Assembly (NCBI GenBank): GCA_045538635.1
Contig: JAZSRU010000101.1
Location: forward strand, 1-34,336
Origin: RGIG5270 sp045538635
Lineage (GTDB): Bacteria > Verrucomicrobiota > Lentisphaeria > Victivallales > Victivallaceae
Length of the DNA: 34,336 bases
Direction of reading: 5' to 3'
Shown here: in pieces, positions 14,879 to 23,489 of the stretch
Layout of the letters: every line of letters starts with the position of its first letter
Position numbering within the stretch: the first letter of the stretch is position 1
Program-made: the position numbers and the translations under genes
Notes under the pieces: model-generated
Told to the model about the DNA's origin: nothing
What the model saw: only the letters and a program-made list of their open reading frames with translations
Databases searched by the model: none

Positions 14879-16369
14879 ATGGATTTATTCAGCTCGTTGG
14901 CAATAGTGGCTTTTTTGCTCATGCTGAGTTTGATGTCGAGCAAAATATCGACGCATATCAACATGCCGTGTCTGCTTTTGTTTCTGGTAGTGGGAATGCT
15001 TGCCGGCGGCGAAGGTATAGGCAGGATAAAATTTGATAATACAGAACTTGCCAATGCAATCGGGTCGGTGGCTATGGCATTTATATTGTTTTCCGGCGGA
15101 TTTGACACTTCCTTTGATTCTATGAAAAAAGTTTTTCTGCCCGGCGGATTGATGTCGAGTATCGGAGTTTTGCTGACGGCATTTTTCTGCGGTGTATTCA
15201 TGTGGGTAATCGGTGAAGTTTTTGTGCCGGAGAAATCTCTTTCTTTTGCCTGGTGTCTGTTGTTGGGCAGTATTATTTCGTCAACAGATGCGGCGGCGGT
15301 TTTTTCCATTCTGCGGTCAAAAAGTGTAAGTTTGCGCGGCAAATTGCAGCCTTTGTTGGAGTTTGAATCCGGCAGCAATGATCCGATGGCGGCATTTTTG
15401 ACGATTTTTATGATAAACATTGTCTTGCAGGAAACAGCGTCCGGCGGAACGGTTCCTGCATGGCATTATTTGCTGATAATTCCGAGTTTCTGCTGGCGTA
15501 TGGCGGCAGGATTATTGGTTGGATATGTTGTGGGGCGCGCGGCTGTATGGATTTACAATAACATTGATTTTGAGTATAATGGATTGTATTATGTACTGTC
15601 CATTGTCATTGTGCTGGCGGTGTTTTCAACAGCGGAATTGCTGAAAGGCAATGGTTTTATGGCAGTTTATTGTGCCGGTATTGTTATGGGCAACAAGGGA
15701 TTTGTGTTTCATAATGGTGTCGGGCGTTTTTATGATGGTATTGCATGGCTGATGCAAGTTGCGCTGTTTTTGATGCTGGGCTTGCTGGTATATCCGAGTA
15801 AATTGTTGTATGCCGGCGGAGTAGGCTTGGGCATGGCATTGTTTCTGATGTTTGCTGCGCGTCCGGCGGCTACTTTTTTAAGTTTGATCCGCAGTGAATT
15901 TACTTTGAAAGAGCGTTTGTTTATTTCATGGGTCGGTTTGCGCGGCGGCGCGCCGATCGTGCTGGCTACATTTCCAATGATGCTGGGAGTGTACGAAAAT
16001 TCATATATGTTCCATATTGTGTTTTTTATCGTTTTGACATCGGTTGTATTGCAGGGAATGACAATAATGCCGGTTGCCAAATGGCTGAACCTTGATGCTC
16101 CATTGAAAAAGAAACGCCGCTCTCCGCTTGCCATAGAGGAAACAGGCGACAAAAGTATGCTTTCGCGTGAATTGGTAGTGACCCGTGATTTCGGCGATGT
16201 ATCGATCTCCGGACTGCATTTGCCTAAAGGTGTGCTGGTGCTGATGATTCATCGCGATGATAAAATTATTGTTCCGCGCGGTAATACTGTTCTTGAAGCA
16301 GGTGATATCGTAATGGTGCTTGGCAGTTCTGATGCAATCAGAGAGTGCAGGAATATTTTTACAAAATGA
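14879..16369 (+). CDS. nhaP2: K+/H+ (CPA1-type) antiporter with C-terminal RCK domain
   Basis: The 496-residue protein has about twelve membrane helices, with the CPA1 exchanger motifs SSTDAAAVFSIL (134-145) and ESGSNDPMAAFLT (163-175); the Asp in the Asn-Asp pair at 167-168 is the expected ion-binding residue. Residues about 410-496 form a TrkA-C/RCK-C-type domain (SISGLHLPKGVLVLMIHRDD, VLEAGDIVMVLGSSD). This matches the NhaP2/CvrA K+(Na+)/H+ antiporter group, which exports cations from the cytoplasm in exchange for protons. The start has only a weak GAAAGA upstream. The Ca2+ exchanger gene follows after 11 nt, so the two probably form an ion-homeostasis operon. Confidence 0.88.
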   Translation: MDLFSSLAIVAFLLMLSLMSSKISTHINMPCLLLFLVVGMLAGGEGIGRIKFDNTELANAIGSVAMAFILFSGGFDTSFDSMKKVFLPGGLMSSIGVLLTAFFCGVFMWVIGEVFVPEKSLSFAWCLLLGSIISSTDAAAVFSILRSKSVSLRGKLQPLLEFESGSNDPMAAFLTIFMINIVLQETASGGTVPAWHYLLIIPSFCWRMAAGLLVGYVVGRAAVWIYNNIDFEYNGLYYVLSIVIVLAVFSTAELLKGNGFMAVYCAGIVMGNKGFVFHNGVGRFYDGIAWLMQVALFLMLGLLVYPSKLLYAGGVGLGMALFLMFAARPAATFLSLIRSEFTLKERLFISWVGLRGGAPIVLATFPMMLGVYENSYMFHIVFFIVLTSVVLQGMTIMPVAKWLNLDAPLKKKRRSPLAIEETGDKSMLSRELVVTRDFGDVSISGLHLPKGVLVLMIHRDDKIIVPRGNTVLEAGDIVMVLGSSDAIRECRNIFTK

Positions 16370-16380
16370 AGGATTGAAAA

Positions 16381-17328
16381 ATGGAAATTGTATTGAATAT
16401 TTTTTATTTTCTGGGGGGACTTGCCGCATTGTATTTCGGTGCAGATTATCTGGTCAAAGGCGGTTCTGATATCGCCGGAAGATTCGGAATATCTCCGTTG
16501 GTGATAGGATTGACATTGGTTGCATTTGCCACCAGTGCGCCGGAACTTGCAGTAAGTGTCAGCTCTGCTTTGCAAAACAATCCCGGAATTGCCATGGGCA
16601 ATGTAGTTGGTTCAAATATTGCCAATATCGGGTTGATATTGGGGATTTGTGCATGCATTATTCCTTTGAATGTAAACAAAAGATTGTTGAAAAAAGATGT
16701 TCCGCTTATGATTGGAGCTGCTGTTGTCCTGACGCTTTTTTATTTTATGCAAAATAGCTTGAGCCGGCTTGCCGGTGGTATATTTTTCTGTATTCTGCTG
16801 GTTGATACAGTGTGTAATATTGTTTCATCACGCAAGGGATCAATGCAGGAAGAAAATAACGGTGCAGTTTATCCGCTGTATCTGGCAGTAATTATTGTTA
16901 TTGCCAGTTTGGGAGCTTTGGTTGGCGGTGCAAAAATTTTTCTGTTGAGTGCGGTTTATTTTGCAAAGCTGTGGCATTTGTCTGATGCAGTTATCGGCTT
17001 GACGGTTGTTGCCGTCGGGACATCATTGCCTGAACTTGCAACATCAGTTGTTGCGGCATGCAAGGGCGAGAAAGATATTGCACTCGGCAATGTTATCGGA
17101 TCAAATATTTTTAATATATTGGGTATTCTCGGAGTAACAGCATTGATCAAACCGATTCCGGGCGGTGCGTTGAATTATATTGATTTCGGCGTAATGGGCT
17201 TTTTCTTTCTGCTGTTGTTTGTTTTTATGGCAAGCGGCAAAACAGTAAGCCGGATGGAAGGTGCGATTCTGACACTTGGTTATATCGGCTATACTGTTTA
17301 TCTCGTGCTGTGCGGAACTGCCGTTTAA
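16381..17328 (+). CDS. yrbG: CaCA-family calcium/sodium exchanger (YrbG-like)
   Basis: The 315-residue protein shows the two inverted alpha repeats of cation/Ca2+ exchangers: alpha-1 at about 41-88 (GLTLVAFATSAPEL, GNVVGSNIANIG) and alpha-2 at about 204-250 (GLTVVAVGTSLPEL, GNVIGSNIFNILG). The Glu of each PEL motif is the conserved ion-binding residue. About ten helices are visible, and the length is typical of bacterial YrbG. It follows the antiporter by 11 nt, with AAGGA before the ATG. Its stop is only 5 bp from the convergent stop of the GH29 gene, with no terminator visible between them. Confidence 0.9.
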   Translation: MEIVLNIFYFLGGLAALYFGADYLVKGGSDIAGRFGISPLVIGLTLVAFATSAPELAVSVSSALQNNPGIAMGNVVGSNIANIGLILGICACIIPLNVNKRLLKKDVPLMIGAAVVLTLFYFMQNSLSRLAGGIFFCILLVDTVCNIVSSRKGSMQEENNGAVYPLYLAVIIVIASLGALVGGAKIFLLSAVYFAKLWHLSDAVIGLTVVAVGTSLPELATSVVAACKGEKDIALGNVIGSNIFNILGILGVTALIKPIPGGALNYIDFGVMGFFFLLLFVFMASGKTVSRMEGAILTLGYIGYTVYLVLCGTAV

Positions 17329-17333
17329 GTTAT

Positions 17334-18503
17334 TCAGCAGACGCGGAAGTTGTTTTTCGGCCACATTGTATTGGGAATGCCGAACGGTTCTCCTTCGATT
17401 GTAAGTTTGAGAATGCGCAGTCTTTCGGGATTTGCATTATGCGGTATTTTAAGACGCAGATGCTCCGGCCCCTGAGAAAATGTTACAGGACGGTCATCTC
17501 CGATAATTTCAGCGGCAATGACTTTGTTGCCTATGCCGCAAATTACAGTTTCATCCAGCGGCCAGTCTTTTGACATGGAAATATAAACATGAGGAGTTTT
17601 GCCGGTGGAAACTTCCTGGTCGTGATAATTGAACGGGTGAGCATCGACATCAAATACGGCTTCATGATTGATTTTCAGCCATTCCGCAACTTCGTTGAGG
17701 ATGGATTTTTCTGTATTTCCGATTGTTCCGTCTGGACGCGGCCCGACATTTAGCAGCAGATTGCCGCCGTTATGACGGATATTCATCAGCATTTTTTCAA
17801 TGGCAATCGGTTTTTTCCAGTTCTGGTCGTATGGGACGTAGCTCCATGAATTATTCATGGTGTAGCAGCTTTCCCAAACGCCGCTGTGCGCTCTGGAACT
17901 TTGTTCGGAAGATGCAACATCTTCATCCAAACCGCAGCGGGAACTGATCAGCAGATGAGGTTGAATACTGCGCAATTCCTGATTGAGTTCAGCGCAGTTC
18001 CATGTTTCCGGAATGGGGGAGCCGTCATAAAAAATGTAATCTATTTTGCCATATTCAGTTACAAGTTCAAGTTCGCGTTCGCGGTTTCTCTCAACAAATT
18101 TCTGCCAGCGCGGAGAATCCGGCCCGCTGCGGAAATCCATATCGGTCCAGTCGCCGACAGAGTGATAAAGTCCGACCCCGAGTCCGTTTTCCCGGCATTT
18201 GTCCGCGAAGCGCCGGATGAGTTCTTTGCCGATCAGAAAACCGTCATGGTGGCGGGTTGTGAGTACGGCATATTTCATGCCGCTTCTGACCGCGGTTTCC
18301 ACCCATTCATCGGCAATATCCGGAGTGTTGTTGAATTGGTCAAGATTTTTAAAATATTCTTCCGGAGTCATTCTTTCGCGCGACATGAGCCATTCGCCTC
18401 TGCCTGCAAGTGTATATACTCCGTAGTGTATGAAAAGTCCGTAACCGAAAGCATGGAAACGTTTTAAGGCTTCCTGCCGTTCATTATTCAAGGCATCAGT
18501 CAT
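17334..18503 (-). CDS. GH29 alpha-L-fucosidase, cytoplasmic type, with a shortened active-site loop
   Basis: The 389-residue protein follows the GH29 pattern: FGYGLFIHYGVYTL at 19-32, KYAVLTTRHHDGF at 77-89 with the His pair, GLYHSVGDW at 111-119, IDYIFYDGSP at 154-163 with the likely nucleophile Asp160, and the later NGGNLLLNVGPRPDGTI. It would remove L-fucose from glycans. There is no signal peptide, unlike the upstream hydrolases of the operon, so it probably acts on imported oligosaccharides. After HHDGF, about 18-20 residues normal for the family (the FDSK...D...S region) are missing in frame, so activity or specificity may be altered. The ATG overlaps the SGNH gene's stop (ATGA). L-fucose isomerase is encoded elsewhere in the window. 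Confidence 0.87.
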   Translation of the reverse strand: MTDALNNERQEALKRFHAFGYGLFIHYGVYTLAGRGEWLMSRERMTPEEYFKNLDQFNNTPDIADEWVETAVRSGMKYAVLTTRHHDGFLIGKELIRRFADKCRENGLGVGLYHSVGDWTDMDFRSGPDSPRWQKFVERNRERELELVTEYGKIDYIFYDGSPIPETWNCAELNQELRSIQPHLLISSRCGLDEDVASSEQSSRAHSGVWESCYTMNNSWSYVPYDQNWKKPIAIEKMLMNIRHNGGNLLLNVGPRPDGTIGNTEKSILNEVAEWLKINHEAVFDVDAHPFNYHDQEVSTGKTPHVYISMSKDWPLDETVICGIGNKVIAAEIIGDDRPVTFSQGPEHLRLKIPHNANPERLRILKLTIEGEPFGIPNTMWPKNNFRVC

Positions 18504-19723
18504 TTTTTGAGCAATCTTTCTATTTGCGGCATCAGCGCATTGTCAAATGCGGCATAGCCTTTTTTGGTGAAATGCAGTCCATCAGTATAGAGCGACTCAT
18601 TGCGGGTTCCGTCGGGATTGAGGAATGCTGTTTTTAAATCAGCATAAAAAACCTGTTTGTTATCCTGAAGTGCGGGGAGCAGTTTATTTACTTCAGCGAA
18701 AGTTTTTCCATAACCTTTTGCAGGATTTGCAGCAAATCTGGTAGGGAGCAGACCAAGGAGGAGGATTTTAGCTTCCGGGGAATGACGCTTGAGCAAATGG
18801 ATGACATTTTTGATCCCGTAAACAATACTTTCTGATGAATCATTGGCGAGGACATTATTGATGCCGATGAGTATGACAAAAAGTTCCGGATTCATGCCTT
18901 CGAGGATTTTTCCATCAGTCAATTGCCAGAGGGTATGTTGTACTTTATCACCGGACAAAGCACAATTCTGCACATTGAGCGGCAGATATTTTTGATTCCA
19001 GATGTATGATCCGTTATCATATTTGGGAACATTGTGCTTCAGCCATCCGAAAGTGAGGGAGTCGCCGAGAAAAACGATACGGGCTTTGGGATTGCGGGCT
19101 TTCATCATGAGTTTGAATTCGAGAGCTTTGGTGCCGACATTGGGATCATATCCGGTTGGCATGGATGGAGCATCAAAAGATTCTTCAAGACCGTATGAAT
19201 CATATTTCCATTTGTACGGTGCGGCATTATTGAGAAAATCACCGCCAAATTCAATATATTTTTTGTAACTGCTCCAAACTTTGAACGCTGGTACATATAT
19301 CGGTGTGAAACGGATCTGGGTTACTGTGCCTTTCCAGAATTTGTTTTTGCTCATATCGATAACATATTCAGTCAATTTACCGTCGGAGGCGGCTTTGAAA
19401 TCAACCATTTTGCTGTCGCTCCAGTTTTTAGAATCGGCAGTAACAAAGAGGATGTTGCCGTACAGGTTGATATCTTCCGGGAGGCGCATTTTGAAAGAAA
19501 GTTTTTTTACTGTATCGGCATTCAGTGAGATTTGGGGCGAGTAGATCATGGGTTGACTGTTGGTCAGAATACCTTGAAGCATACCGTTTTCAATGCCGAG
19601 GCTGGTGAATTTGGAGAATTTCCATTTTGCAGCATCGTTGCCAAGTTTTCCGAAAGTAACAGTGTCTTCTGCATTCAGGAGTAATGCTCCCAATATGAAT
19701 GCAAGCAAAATTATCTTCTTCAT
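18500..19723 (-). CDS. Secreted SGNH/GDSL-family esterase-like protein
   Basis: The 407-residue protein has a signal peptide (about 1-18), an N-terminal beta-sandwich-like region (about 20-190), and an SGNH hydrolase domain. The SGNH blocks are visible: VFLGDSLTFG with Ser222, SGDK with Gly258, GINN at 287-290, and DGLHFT with Asp381 and His384. Such enzymes commonly remove acetyl or other acyl groups from polysaccharides. It closely resembles the platelet-activating-factor acetylhydrolase-like branch. The start follows AAAGGA by 8 nt and overlaps the upstream stop (ATGA); its own stop overlaps the GH29 start. Its probable role is to deacylate the glycan attacked by this operon. Confidence 0.85.
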   Translation of the reverse strand: MKKIILLAFILGALLLNAEDTVTFGKLGNDAAKWKFSKFTSLGIENGMLQGILTNSQPMIYSPQISLNADTVKKLSFKMRLPEDINLYGNILFVTADSKNWSDSKMVDFKAASDGKLTEYVIDMSKNKFWKGTVTQIRFTPIYVPAFKVWSSYKKYIEFGGDFLNNAAPYKWKYDSYGLEESFDAPSMPTGYDPNVGTKALEFKLMMKARNPKARIVFLGDSLTFGWLKHNVPKYDNGSYIWNQKYLPLNVQNCALSGDKVQHTLWQLTDGKILEGMNPELFVILIGINNVLANDSSESIVYGIKNVIHLLKRHSPEAKILLLGLLPTRFAANPAKGYGKTFAEVNKLLPALQDNKQVFYADLKTAFLNPDGTRNESLYTDGLHFTKKGYAAFDNALMPQIERLLKK

Positions 19724-22560
19724 AAAGTTTTTCCTTTCTTTGATATTTCGTTGATAAGTTCTGCCAGACGGAGTTTTTTATTGTTAAGTATTTTTGAAGA
19801 TTTTGTCCATTTGTACGGTGAACTTAAAATTGCAGATTCGATCTGCAGTTCAGAATCAATTTTTTTCAACAATTCAACAGAACATTTTTCAGCATATTTA
19901 TTGCGGAGGGATTGCAGCAGAACAAAATATTCGTAATCCGCCATGCCGTCGCGCAGCATTGCCAGACGCATGGTCGGCAGAAGTTTGCTGCCATCCCAAT
20001 GAACCAGCCGCTGATATTTGAAATCGTTGACATGCAGCCCGTTTGCATTGAATTTCCATGCGAAATACGGCAGTATGCGTGCGCCGATGTTCGGGCGTCC
20101 ATGAATAACATACGGAGTGTATTCGCCGGGGCCGTACACATTTTCACTGCATACATAGAACCAGAATTCTTCGCTTGGATTTGCTTTAATACGCTTATTG
20201 ATTGCAGAAACCAGCTCATCTGTGCATTGATGCAGTTGCGGAGCCCATACATCAGAGATGCCGATAGCACTTTTACCGGCAATTTTCTGAAGCGGATTAA
20301 CTTCAAAATTGAGCAGACGCAAATCCGGATAATTCTTTTTGAGAAAAGTATAATGTTTGACCATTTCAAGCCAGCGCTGTTCGAGCTGCGGTGCTTCGTC
20401 AAATATTTCATAATATGAATTTTCTGCGACATTCTGTTTTTTCAGATAAGTGCATAAATCACGGAGATATGCAAGATATAGTTTGTTTGTATCAAAGTAT
20501 ATACGCTCATTGTCTGCTGAACTTGCCATGATCATGGCAAGTTCAGGATTAGTTTTGTAGTGGGGTTTGCCTTGTGAATAAGATTCGATCCAGCGGCGCA
20601 TTTCCGGAATATCCATAACTGTAACGCATTTGTTGGTATCTTTGTCGAAAACCGGCGTATCCTGTCTGACAAAAGTCGTCAGCGAACCGATACCGCATGA
20701 CATGGCGGACCAGAATGCATTGGCATGATATTTTTTGCCGAGTTCAAAATATGGGTCAAGAGCAGAGAAATCGCATGAAAAACCATCTTTCCGGCTGTAA
20801 TAAAATTTAACCAGTTTGCGCAGTGTGGTATGGTCGAAATAAAACGGCGCACAACGATACGGCGCAAGTGTCTGCAAGGCTTTTTCATAAACTTCCGGCG
20901 TAACTTTGCGTTTGAATGTTCCGGCAGTCAGCCAATGATTGTGGCGCAGTGTCGTCCCGGCAGGCAGGGTAAAATCAAAAAGTTTGATGTCAAGCGGGAC
21001 AGCAATACTTTTTTTACTGTTTTTCAGAATGATTCTGCCTTTGAAATTGCCGGGCTGATATTTTTCCCTGACTGCGGCATCGAGCCATATTGATTTTAAT
21101 TCTCCGGCTTTTACGGTAACGGAGCTGACCGGATTGAGAATATCCGGAATTTGAGTCTTCCTGTCGGGAATGATTTCATAGAATGCCGCATCCAAAGCGG
21201 CATTTGATGCAAATGCAAGTTCGACATTGATATCTTCATCTGAGCATGAAACAAGCAGTAATTGTACTGAACGCATTTCATTTCCGGCAAGGTGAAGATT
21301 TGCGTTTGAGGATAATTCGACATCCGGACGCTGTTTATTGCGGATTACTTTGTCAGCAGGTACGGTGAATGCTGCAAAGATTTTGTTTTTGGAACTTACT
21401 TTGTTCAGGAAAAGAGGATAAGTTATTTGTTGATGCAGTTCAACTATTTTTTTGTATTGCCTGACAGATTTTTCAATATTATTTTGTTTAGCTGCTGCGG
21501 CAAGCTGCCGGAAATTTTTATCAGCGGCAAGAGCCGGAGATATTTTTGCTGCATTGACTTCTGCAAATATTTTTGAAATTATTGTTTTTTTGTCAATGAC
21601 CTTGATATTTGCTGCAGATTTGTATTTTAAGAGATCGCTGTTGCGGACGGTGATTTGCAGGGAATAATCACCGGCATCGGGAATTGTGAAAATATTTTTG
21701 CCGTCAGTTAAATTCTGAGTGCTGATAATCCGGTTGTTTTTGATTATATCAAGTGCAATTTTATCGCCGTTTTTTTGATTTGAAATTGATAAATCAAGTT
21801 CATTTCTGCCGATCGATACCGGAGAAAGTTCAGGCTTGATGCGCAATGCGCCTCTGCCGCGGCGGTCAAATACCAGAGAGCCGAAACAGCCGTAATTGTT
21901 TTCACTGCCTCCGGTCAGAGAGTATTGTGAGCGTTCTCCCTGTGAGCGGATGCGGTAAATATTGAAGCTCCATAATTCTCCCGGAGCGACTGTGCCGCTG
22001 AATGTCCCCGGCAGGGGCAGTTCTGCCAGGGGGATTGCCATTTCAATACACCAGCCGCCGTTAAAACGGCCGCTTTTCAGCTGCCATTTGAAACAGTTCC
22101 ATGCATTTCCGGGCAATCCGTTGTCGGCATAGTTTACAAATCTGTCAAGTTTTGCGCCCATGGGGCTGGCGCCGAAAACAAAAAATCCCTGTAATGCTTT
22201 CCGCGGGTTCAGATACAGATAAATTGCTTCATCCTCCTGAATTTTATCCTGAACATCCGGCGCAGGCCCCCGTTTTAGATTCTGCATATTGCTTTCATAC
22301 ATTTTGAAAAAGCAATAGAGAAATTCGGCATCATAAGTCATTTTAAATTCGGTCTTTTCGGCGGCGGTAAGACCTCCTTTGCGAATGAGCATGAAATTTG
22401 ATGCAGGCATGACGCTGCGCCACGCTATGTCATCATCTTTGCCGTCGATGACAATTTTATTTGCGGCAGGATAGATTTTCAGATCCTGACGGATGACATT
22501 TGCGCCGGAAAGCACAGTAAATATGCCGCAGAGCAGAAAAAACAGAATAAATTTTTTCAT
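19720..22560 (-). CDS. Secreted CBM9-like / DUF4091 (GH123-like) hydrolase
   Basis: The 946-residue protein has a signal peptide (about 1-19) and a CBM9/DOMON-like domain at about 30-250 (IVIDGKDDDIAWRSV, the acidic EDEAIYLYL strand, GGWCIEMAIPLAELP). A beta-rich linker follows, then a TIM-barrel-like region from about 560 that ends in a DUF4091-type segment (LRDGMADYEYFVLL). The segment YYEIFDEAP places Asp721-Glu722 where GH123 enzymes carry their catalytic acidic pair. GH123 members are beta-N-acetylgalactosaminidases, but the DUF4091 group is wider, so the substrate is uncertain. The gene starts 6 nt after the pseudopilin's stop, with no clear SD, implying coupling. Confidence 0.8.
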   Translation of the reverse strand: MKKFILFFLLCGIFTVLSGANVIRQDLKIYPAANKIVIDGKDDDIAWRSVMPASNFMLIRKGGLTAAEKTEFKMTYDAEFLYCFFKMYESNMQNLKRGPAPDVQDKIQEDEAIYLYLNPRKALQGFFVFGASPMGAKLDRFVNYADNGLPGNAWNCFKWQLKSGRFNGGWCIEMAIPLAELPLPGTFSGTVAPGELWSFNIYRIRSQGERSQYSLTGGSENNYGCFGSLVFDRRGRGALRIKPELSPVSIGRNELDLSISNQKNGDKIALDIIKNNRIISTQNLTDGKNIFTIPDAGDYSLQITVRNSDLLKYKSAANIKVIDKKTIISKIFAEVNAAKISPALAADKNFRQLAAAAKQNNIEKSVRQYKKIVELHQQITYPLFLNKVSSKNKIFAAFTVPADKVIRNKQRPDVELSSNANLHLAGNEMRSVQLLLVSCSDEDINVELAFASNAALDAAFYEIIPDRKTQIPDILNPVSSVTVKAGELKSIWLDAAVREKYQPGNFKGRIILKNSKKSIAVPLDIKLFDFTLPAGTTLRHNHWLTAGTFKRKVTPEVYEKALQTLAPYRCAPFYFDHTTLRKLVKFYYSRKDGFSCDFSALDPYFELGKKYHANAFWSAMSCGIGSLTTFVRQDTPVFDKDTNKCVTVMDIPEMRRWIESYSQGKPHYKTNPELAMIMASSADNERIYFDTNKLYLAYLRDLCTYLKKQNVAENSYYEIFDEAPQLEQRWLEMVKHYTFLKKNYPDLRLLNFEVNPLQKIAGKSAIGISDVWAPQLHQCTDELVSAINKRIKANPSEEFWFYVCSENVYGPGEYTPYVIHGRPNIGARILPYFAWKFNANGLHVNDFKYQRLVHWDGSKLLPTMRLAMLRDGMADYEYFVLLQSLRNKYAEKCSVELLKKIDSELQIESAILSSPYKWTKSSKILNNKKLRLAELINEISKKGKTL

Positions 22561-22566
22561 AATGAG

Positions 22567-23469
22567 TTATGGTGCAAGATAAGTTATGCCGTTTGCACCG
22601 CCGATTTTGTATTGGGTGTAATCACTTTTGTTCGGTTTGATGTTTTCAACATGCCCATCGGCAAATCCGGAGTTGTTGCCTTTGTGAATGTCTGTAAGTC
22701 TGTATGCAGAGTTGTTATTGTTCACCCAGTCTTCGCCGACTGCATATTTTGTTGAAGTTTCTTTGTCTTTGACGCCGTCAACGACAAGAATGAGGTTGCT
22801 GGGATCTGCAATGTTGCCGCTGCGGACTTGAGCACAGTCCCAAGCTCCGCTGCCGCCTACATCGCGGTAACCTACATTTTTGTTCCAGCTGTAATTGGTG
22901 GCGTACAGGGCTGCGCCGGCGTAATTTTTCTGAGAAGGACAGAAAACAAGACTGTTGAGGCGTTTTGCATCCATGTATTGCGGAATTGTCAGATACAGAG
23001 AGAGATAAGACATCCAGTAACAGATTTTACATGATTTCATGTCATAGTAGCCGCCGAGAGATTCAGCGATGTAAGCCGGGATGTAAAAGCCGTCATAGTC
23101 ACTCTGATACATGATATTGGCATTCATCATCTGTTTTTGGTTGCTGATGCATTTTGAGGCGCGTGCGCGCTCCCGTGCAGAGTTGAGTGCGGGGAGCAGC
23201 ATTCCTGCGAGTATCGCGATGATGGCGATGACAACCAGAAGTTCAATCAGCGTGAACGCTGATTGAGTGAAGATGTGAAGGTGTGAAGAGCTTTTTTTGC
23301 GATTGCCGTTTCCGGCAAGATCACAAAAAAAACGTGAAGTGCGCCCTGACGGGCGTAAGGATGTGCAGTTTTTATGAATTTTTTTGAGGCAATACAACGG
23401 TAAAACACCTGTTTGACAAGTAACACTCACAAGCAGTTCGATCAATGTGAAACGGGCAATTTTTTTCAT
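22567..23469 (-). CDS. Prepilin-like protein with two tandem FTLIELLV motifs (operon B)
   Basis: The 300-residue protein starts MKKIARFTLIELLVSVTC, a normal prepilin signal (FTLIELLV at 7-14), but the hydrophobic helix breaks off. A Cys-, Ser-, Arg- and Lys-rich linker (15-71) leads to a second full signal, FTLIELLVVIAIIAIL, at 72-87. The globular domain follows (SARERARASKCISNQKQM) and ends with HKGNNSGFADGHV, a variant of the C-terminal DG motif. The second helix is the complete one and corresponds to the N-terminus of the operon A pseudopilin. A prepilin peptidase could in principle cut before Phe7 or Phe72. A strong AAAGGAG precedes the ATG, and no internal ATG lies between the motifs. 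Extracellular or pseudopilus function is inferred. Confidence 0.85.
   Translation of the reverse strand: MKKIARFTLIELLVSVTCQTGVLPLYCLKKIHKNCTSLRPSGRTSRFFCDLAGNGNRKKSSSHLHIFTQSAFTLIELLVVIAIIAILAGMLLPALNSARERARASKCISNQKQMMNANIMYQSDYDGFYIPAYIAESLGGYYDMKSCKICYWMSYLSLYLTIPQYMDAKRLNSLVFCPSQKNYAGAALYATNYSWNKNVGYRDVGGSGAWDCAQVRSGNIADPSNLILVVDGVKDKETSTKYAVGEDWVNNNNSAYRLTDIHKGNNSGFADGHVENIKPNKSDYTQYKIGGANGITYLAP
23233..23427 (-). repeat. In-frame 195-nt insertion duplicating the prepilin motif
   Basis: Compared with the operon A pseudopilin, codons 15-79 look inserted: a 57-codon linker plus one extra FTLIELLV. The two FTLIELLV copies (23451-23428 and 23256-23233) encode the same eight residues but differ synonymously in most codons. 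The inserted DNA contains short hairpins: TTGCCG/CGGCAA at 23303-23318, CGCCC/GGGCG at 23342-23355, and an AATCAGCG/CGCTGATT pair at 23246-23265 spanning the start of the second motif. Direct CTTCAC repeats lie just upstream of it. This looks like a mobile or recombining element kept translatable, but no transposase is nearby. Confidence 0.55.
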
Positions 23470-23489
23470 TTTTTTCTCCTTTGTAATGG

